Shown here: one piece after another, positions 6,690-10,167 of the stretch
Numbering within the stretch: the stretch's first letter is position 1
Layout of the letters: each line of letters starts with the position of its first letter
Made by a program: the position numbers and the translations under genes
Notes under the pieces: generated by a model
What the model was told of the DNA's origin: nothing
What the model saw: only the letters and a program-made list of their open reading frames with translations
Databases searched by the model: none
Source: an uncultured Lachnospiraceae bacterium
GTDB taxonomy: Bacteria > Bacillota_A > Clostridia > Lachnospirales > Lachnospiraceae
NCBI GenBank assembly: GCA_947178085.1
Contig: CAMWWS010000071.1
Location: 1 to 10,167, forward strand
Direction: 5' to 3'
Length of the DNA stretch: 10,167 bases

Positions 6690-6718
6690 ATTATAGCACT
6701 TATTATGGATATTCACAA
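6690..6718 (-). promoter_or_regulatory. Extended -10 promoter for the four-gene minus-strand operon
   Basis: Reading leftwards, TTGTGA (6718-6713) is followed after 17 bases by a perfect TATAAT (6695-6690), preceded by TGC, an extended -10 element. Transcription should start near 6683, about 40 bases before the ATG of the small coiled-coil gene. This is the only consensus-like promoter seen for the genes down to 2800. Confidence 0.65.
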
Positions 6719-6840
6719 TCTTAAAACATTTAAGTAACGGCAAAGATTTAATGCACATATAAAAAAATAGTATGTCCTTTTTCTACAATAAAGTGTATTA
6801 TATATGTAATGTTATTTATATTTATGGAGGAAAATACAAA

Positions 6841-7770
6841 ATGTATCAGGACAAGCTGCAAGCAATTCAGGATGAAGTAAATATTGTACTGCGTGGCAAG
6901 GAATATATAGTGCGTAAAGTATTGGCAGCTATGATTGGCGGCGGTCACATTTTAATGGAAGATATTCCGGGCGTCGGAAAGACCACTCTCGCCACTACGT
7001 TTGCCAAGGCGCTTTCTTTGGACTATAGAAGGGTGCAGTTTACGCCTGACGTGCTCCCAAGCGATATTCTGGGCTTTTCCATGTATAATAACAAAAGCGA
7101 AGAATTTGAATTTCATGAGGGGCCTATTTTCTGCAACCTCTTTCTTGCTGATGAGATAAACCGTACTTCGCCCAAAACGCAGTCGGCGCTGCTTGAGGTT
7201 ATGGAAGAAAGACAGGTGAGTATAGAAGGGGAAACCAGAAAGTTAGAGGAACCCTTTATAGTCATAGCTACGCAGAATCCCACCGGTTCGTCCGGTACTC
7301 AGATGCTGCCTGATTCTCAGCTTGACAGGTTTCTTATCTGCTTATCAATGGGCTATCCCGGACATGCTGCGGAGGTTTCAATGCTTAAGGACGAGGTCTG
7401 GAAACGTCTTTCTGCTGTTAAACAGGTTATTTCAATAGAAGAATTTAAGCAGCTTCGTGACAGTGCGGAAAAAATATTTGTACATGATACAATTTACGAA
7501 TACATAGTGTCATTAGTGGAAGCCACCAGGACAAATGAGCTTTTTGCGGCAGGAGCAAGCCCCCGCGCCGGAATTGCGCTGCTTCGTATGTCAAGGGCAA
7601 TGGCTCTGCTTGAGGGCAGGGATTTCGTGACGGCGCAGGATGTACAGTTTGTGCTTATGGACGTGCTTGGGCACCGCGTGAAGTTAAGCGCAAGAGCACG
7701 TGCCGAAGGGAAAAACATGCCGGCATGTATGCAGGCGCTTCTATACAGTGTAAAAAGTCCGCAAAGTTAA
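6841..7770 (+). CDS. MoxR-family AAA+ ATPase
   Basis: Cytoplasmic AAA+ ATPase of 309 aa, typical MoxR length. Members are thought to act as chaperones that mature or activate partner proteins, often ones encoded beside them. Motifs: Walker A DIPGVGKT (41-48), the MoxR signature TPDVLPSDILGFS (68-80), Walker B FLADEINR (101-108), sensor 1 ATQNP (143-147), Arg-finger region LDRF (161-164) and sensor 2 GASPRAG (238-244), with the C-terminal lid ending near DVLGHR. All key ATPase residues are present. I chose the ATG at 6841 with GGAGG ten bases upstream; the in-frame ATG at 6772 would add a Tyr/Ile-rich segment with no family match. It is followed after 12 bases by the DUF58 gene and then the transglutaminase-like gene, the classic operon order. 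The upstream region is AT-rich and I could not fix a promoter. Confidence 0.93.
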   Translation: MYQDKLQAIQDEVNIVLRGKEYIVRKVLAAMIGGGHILMEDIPGVGKTTLATTFAKALSLDYRRVQFTPDVLPSDILGFSMYNNKSEEFEFHEGPIFCNLFLADEINRTSPKTQSALLEVMEERQVSIEGETRKLEEPFIVIATQNPTGSSGTQMLPDSQLDRFLICLSMGYPGHAAEVSMLKDEVWKRLSAVKQVISIEEFKQLRDSAEKIFVHDTIYEYIVSLVEATRTNELFAAGASPRAGIALLRMSRAMALLEGRDFVTAQDVQFVLMDVLGHRVKLSARARAEGKNMPACMQALLYSVKSPQS

Positions 7771-7782
7771 GCGAGGTACCGG

Positions 7783-8838
7783 ATGGAAGGAAAAATTAGT
7801 TTCAGGCTGCGTCCGATAAGGATAATAAGTTATCTGATTTCTATCGGTTTAGATATTTTTCTTTACTATGTTCTTCACAGTTATTTTCTACTGCTTATTG
7901 CCATAGTTATGTCAACCTTGCCATTGATATCTATAATCGGGGTTTTTTATACATGTAAAAATCTTGAGGCAGAGCTTGGAATAGGAAAAAGTACGCTTGA
8001 GTACGGCGAAGAGGTTCTTATAGAAATAAGACTGAAAAATCATGCATGGTTTCCGGCGCTTCACAGTCAAATTAAAGTCTTTTTATCCAATACTTTTCTG
8101 GAAAACACTATAGAGCGGGTTATGGAAATGCCTGTTAAGCCGCATGGAGAAAGTACGCTCAGTCTGTCGTTTCGGTTTGTAAATCTGGGGTGTTTTACCA
8201 TAGAAGCCGACACTTTTTCCCTTCAGGATATAACGGGACTTATTATTGTTAAAAAACCAATTAATATTTCAGGAGAGATATATGTGCTGCCGAATTCGGC
8301 CACTGATGTACTGCCCGATGTCGCACATTTTATGGCCGGAGCGGCAGAGGTAGAGGAAAGCACTCATAAAGGCAGTGATTTCAGCGAAGTGAGCGATATA
8401 CGCGAATATGTTCCCGGAGACCGTATCAGGGATATCCATTGGAAGATATCGGCAAGATGCAATGAGCTTATGGTCAAGGAGCGGGTATCAACGGCAGGAA
8501 GCGAAATGGTATTGTTCCCTGACCTGATAAAAAACGATGACGCCGCGCAGCATATTCTCATGTGTACCTACAGCCTTGCGCTTTCCTTTATACGCCAAAG
8601 ACTCCCGGTGTGTATACTATGCTGGAACCAACCGGAGTATTGCTTTGATGAATACAGACTCGATTCGGCTGACGAGCTTGTCCGGGCCTACTCGGAACTA
8701 TACAGGCAACCGCTTACGAAGCGTATTAACGGAGATTGGATGCGGCTTATCGGCAGTTTTTTCCCGTATTTAAAATCTTATCTTCACATAGGGATAAAGG
8801 ATAACTCAGTACAAGTCGAGATGCTTGAAAACGGCTAA
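7783..8838 (+). CDS. DUF58 domain protein, MoxR partner
   Basis: Membrane-anchored protein of 351 aa. Two adjacent hydrophobic helices lie at about 13-31 and 34-56; the rest is probably cytoplasmic, beginning with a beta-rich segment (about 60-170). The DUF58 core is clear at 196-233: KGSDFSEVSDIREYVPGD, then RIRDIHWKISAR and LMVKE, matching the family's ReY-x-pGD-x-x-R-x-I-x-W pattern. The remainder (about 240-340) occupies the place of the von Willebrand factor A-like fold seen in DUF58 proteins, but no intact metal-binding DxSxS motif is visible; the corresponding strand reads MVLFPDL. DUF58 proteins are usually encoded next to MoxR ATPases and are presumed clients or effectors in envelope processes. 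GAGG lies nine bases before the ATG, and the gene starts 12 bases after the ATPase stop. Confidence 0.9.
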   Translation: MEGKISFRLRPIRIISYLISIGLDIFLYYVLHSYFLLLIAIVMSTLPLISIIGVFYTCKNLEAELGIGKSTLEYGEEVLIEIRLKNHAWFPALHSQIKVFLSNTFLENTIERVMEMPVKPHGESTLSLSFRFVNLGCFTIEADTFSLQDITGLIIVKKPINISGEIYVLPNSATDVLPDVAHFMAGAAEVEESTHKGSDFSEVSDIREYVPGDRIRDIHWKISARCNELMVKERVSTAGSEMVLFPDLIKNDDAAQHILMCTYSLALSFIRQRLPVCILCWNQPEYCFDEYRLDSADELVRAYSELYRQPLTKRINGDWMRLIGSFFPYLKSYLHIGIKDNSVQVEMLENG

Positions 8839-8840
8839 CC

Positions 8841-8845
8841 GGAGG
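8841..8845 (+). promoter_or_regulatory. Ribosome-binding site that decides the start of the membrane protein gene
   Basis: GGAGG sits directly against an in-frame ATG (8846) and nine bases before a second in-frame ATG (8855). Only the second has workable spacing, so 8855 is taken as the start. The site is three bases after the DUF58 stop, implying coupled translation. Confidence 0.65.
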
Positions 8846-8854
8846 ATGCAACAC

Positions 8855-10167
8855 ATGATTAGCAATAAAAAGAATAAAAAGGAAGAGAAAACATCACCTT
8901 TTCCGGAAAAAGGAATCATAATAAGCTGCGACGGCGCCTGCAAAGAAGAAAAGCGCATATATACGCTGCTTCTTAAAGGACTGCTCGTATATCTGACTGT
9001 GATGGGCTCTATGGGCTGTTTTTTATCTTCACTTGATATAGAGTATTCTTCAAGTACGCTCCATTTGGCGATCTTTTTATGTTCAATATTCTGTTCCATG
9101 CTTTATTATAATAAGTATTGGGAAAACGGAGGATATCTTCTCTTACTTCTTTTAGTTTTTTTCTTTGGAAATTTATTCAGCACTTATATAAACAGTGGAT
9201 TTTACGCTATAGCAAATAATATATCTGAGCGTGCGGCAGTATTTTTTGACACAAGCGCAATGAGAAGCTATGGTGAACAGGTCGGAAACCGTTATGCAGC
9301 GGTTACGATATCGATGAGCTTTATCGGATGCGTGTGTTGTATTACTACCAATATCATGGTTTCCAGAAAAATGCGTTTTCCTTTTTTAAGCAGTGTAATA
9401 ATGCTGATACCTATGTATCTGGAGCTTGAACCCGATATTATCTATGTGATCATGTATGTAAGCGGTCTGATTTCGGTTTACATAATTGGAATTAACGGAC
9501 ATTATGCCCTGACACGGAATAATAATACTTACGAACTTCAGGGTAAATGGAAAAAGGTCGCATATACCTATGCAGCGCATACAAATGCCGTAACTGTGGC
9601 GGCAGTATTTATAATAAGTTCGGTTTTAATCGGCGCTTTTTCCTTAATTTTCCCTAAAGAACAGTTAAAGAACGCTCATACCATGAGCGCGATTAAAAAA
9701 AGTACGATGGATACTGTAGAGAATATTTCAATTCTCGGTTTGATGGGACTGTTTAATTTTTCTCAAAATACAGGCGGACTTTCAAACGGAAATATGGGTT
9801 CTGTCAGCTCTGTCAGACTCGATCTTGAAACGGATTTAGTTGTAGAGTTTACTCCATATAATGATGAACGCATATATTTGAAAACTTTTGAGGGCGGAAT
9901 TTATCTTCCATACGATAATCAATGGCGTCCTCCGGTTTCTTTGGATATGTATGATCTTCCAATAAGGAATGAAGCAGACGAAACAGCGGCACTTTTTAGG
10001 AAACGTTATGAGGACGGTGAGGAATATTCTGCAAAAGGCGTTATGAAAATTACTAATATAGCGGCGGCAATCGGTATATATCTGCCATACTATTCAGAGG
10101 ATACGGATAAGCAGCTGAATATAAGACAAACAAAAGAGAAAACCAATTATCCAAGACTATATAAAAA
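8855..10167 (+). CDS. Transglutaminase-like (TgpA-type) membrane protein, 3' end outside window
   Basis: The frame is open from ATG 8855 to the right edge (437 codons seen). A Lys/Glu-rich cytoplasmic N-terminus of about 34 aa precedes roughly seven hydrophobic helices, near residues 36-60, 68-85, 94-112, 146-168, 173-190, 194-214 and 243-267. An extracytoplasmic region follows, containing NTGGLSNGNMGSVSSVRLD and then a beta-rich segment (ETDLVVEFTP, ERIYLKTFEGGIY, NQWRPP). This arrangement is what I know from transglutaminase-like proteins of Clostridia encoded after MoxR and DUF58, where the segment precedes the papain-like Cys-His-Asp domain. That catalytic domain is not inside the window, so the enzymatic call is from context and N-terminal resemblance. 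It begins 16 bases after the DUF58 stop, as third gene of the operon. Its role is presumably at the cell envelope; the substrate is unknown. Confidence 0.75.
   Translation, partial: MISNKKNKKEEKTSPFPEKGIIISCDGACKEEKRIYTLLLKGLLVYLTVMGSMGCFLSSLDIEYSSSTLHLAIFLCSIFCSMLYYNKYWENGGYLLLLLLVFFFGNLFSTYINSGFYAIANNISERAAVFFDTSAMRSYGEQVGNRYAAVTISMSFIGCVCCITTNIMVSRKMRFPFLSSVIMLIPMYLELEPDIIYVIMYVSGLISVYIIGINGHYALTRNNNTYELQGKWKKVAYTYAAHTNAVTVAAVFIISSVLIGAFSLIFPKEQLKNAHTMSAIKKSTMDTVENISILGLMGLFNFSQNTGGLSNGNMGSVSSVRLDLETDLVVEFTPYNDERIYLKTFEGGIYLPYDNQWRPPVSLDMYDLPIRNEADETAALFRKRYEDGEEYSAKGVMKITNIAAAIGIYLPYYSEDTDKQLNIRQTKEKTNYPRLYK

Noticed and set aside
6645..6758. N-terminal extension of the 85-aa protein back to ATG 6758
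   Set aside because: It would start upstream of the predicted transcription start and has no ribosome site; composition does not look like protein.
6773..6801. Possible MoxR promoter with TATTAT at 6796-6801
   Set aside because: No acceptable -35 box at 16-18 bases; in such AT-rich sequence a -10 match alone is not informative.
6772..6840. Upstream in-frame ATG that would lengthen the MoxR protein by 23 residues
   Set aside because: The extension is Tyr/Ile-rich, has no family match or ribosome site, and GGAGG precedes the ATG at 6841.
8806..9099. 97-codon frame on the minus strand across the DUF58 and membrane protein junction
   Set aside because: It is antisense to two well-supported genes, with no ribosome site or domain.

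Overview
The window looks like chromosomal DNA of an anaerobic Firmicute, most likely a clostridial Lachnospiraceae-type bacterium. The base for this is moderately AT-rich DNA, strong GGAGG-type ribosome sites, sigma-A-like promoters, and gene families typical of that group (YitT, bacterial Suv3-like helicase, a MoxR/DUF58/transglutaminase operon, a PfkB-type KDG kinase). This assignment is inference from family resemblance, not a database match. No phage, transposon, CRISPR, rRNA or tRNA sequence was seen, and the window is gene-dense with no gap over 300 bases.

Layout. (1) Positions 1-1022 (+) hold the 3' part of a membrane-protein gene that joins the end of a TauE/SafE (TSUP) transporter to a complete polyprenol/phytol-kinase-like (CTP-type lipid kinase) domain; its 5' end is outside the window. 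(2) 1066-1524 (-) encodes a small zinc-ribbon protein. (3) 1525-1687 is a compact divergent control region with two back-to-back promoters and a perfect 10-bp inverted repeat touching both. (4) 1688-2776 (+) encodes a PfkB sugar kinase resembling 2-keto-3-deoxygluconate kinase. (5) 6644-2800 (-) is a probable four-gene operon read leftwards: a small coiled-coil protein, a YitT-family membrane protein, a Suv3-like DExH RNA helicase with a C-terminal zinc ribbon, and an Sfp-type 4'-phosphopantetheinyl transferase. A good extended -10 promoter at 6690-6718 precedes it. (6) 6841 to the right edge (+) is a MoxR AAA+ ATPase, a DUF58 protein and the N-terminal part of a polytopic membrane protein that looks like the transglutaminase-like member of this conserved cluster; it runs off the window.

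How the genes may work together. The MoxR/DUF58/transglutaminase trio is a recurrent cell-envelope module in which the ATPase is thought to act as a chaperone or remodeller for the DUF58 and membrane partners. The minus-strand operon brings together RNA handling (helicase), an envelope protein (YitT) and activation of carrier proteins (PPTase) without an obvious common pathway. No acyl/peptidyl carrier protein, PKS or NRPS gene is visible, so the PPTase may be the housekeeping enzyme or act on distant substrates. I see no clear evidence for a wholly new system. The most unusual items are the transporter-lipid kinase fusion, the symmetrical divergent control region and the Suv3-like helicase in a bacterial operon.
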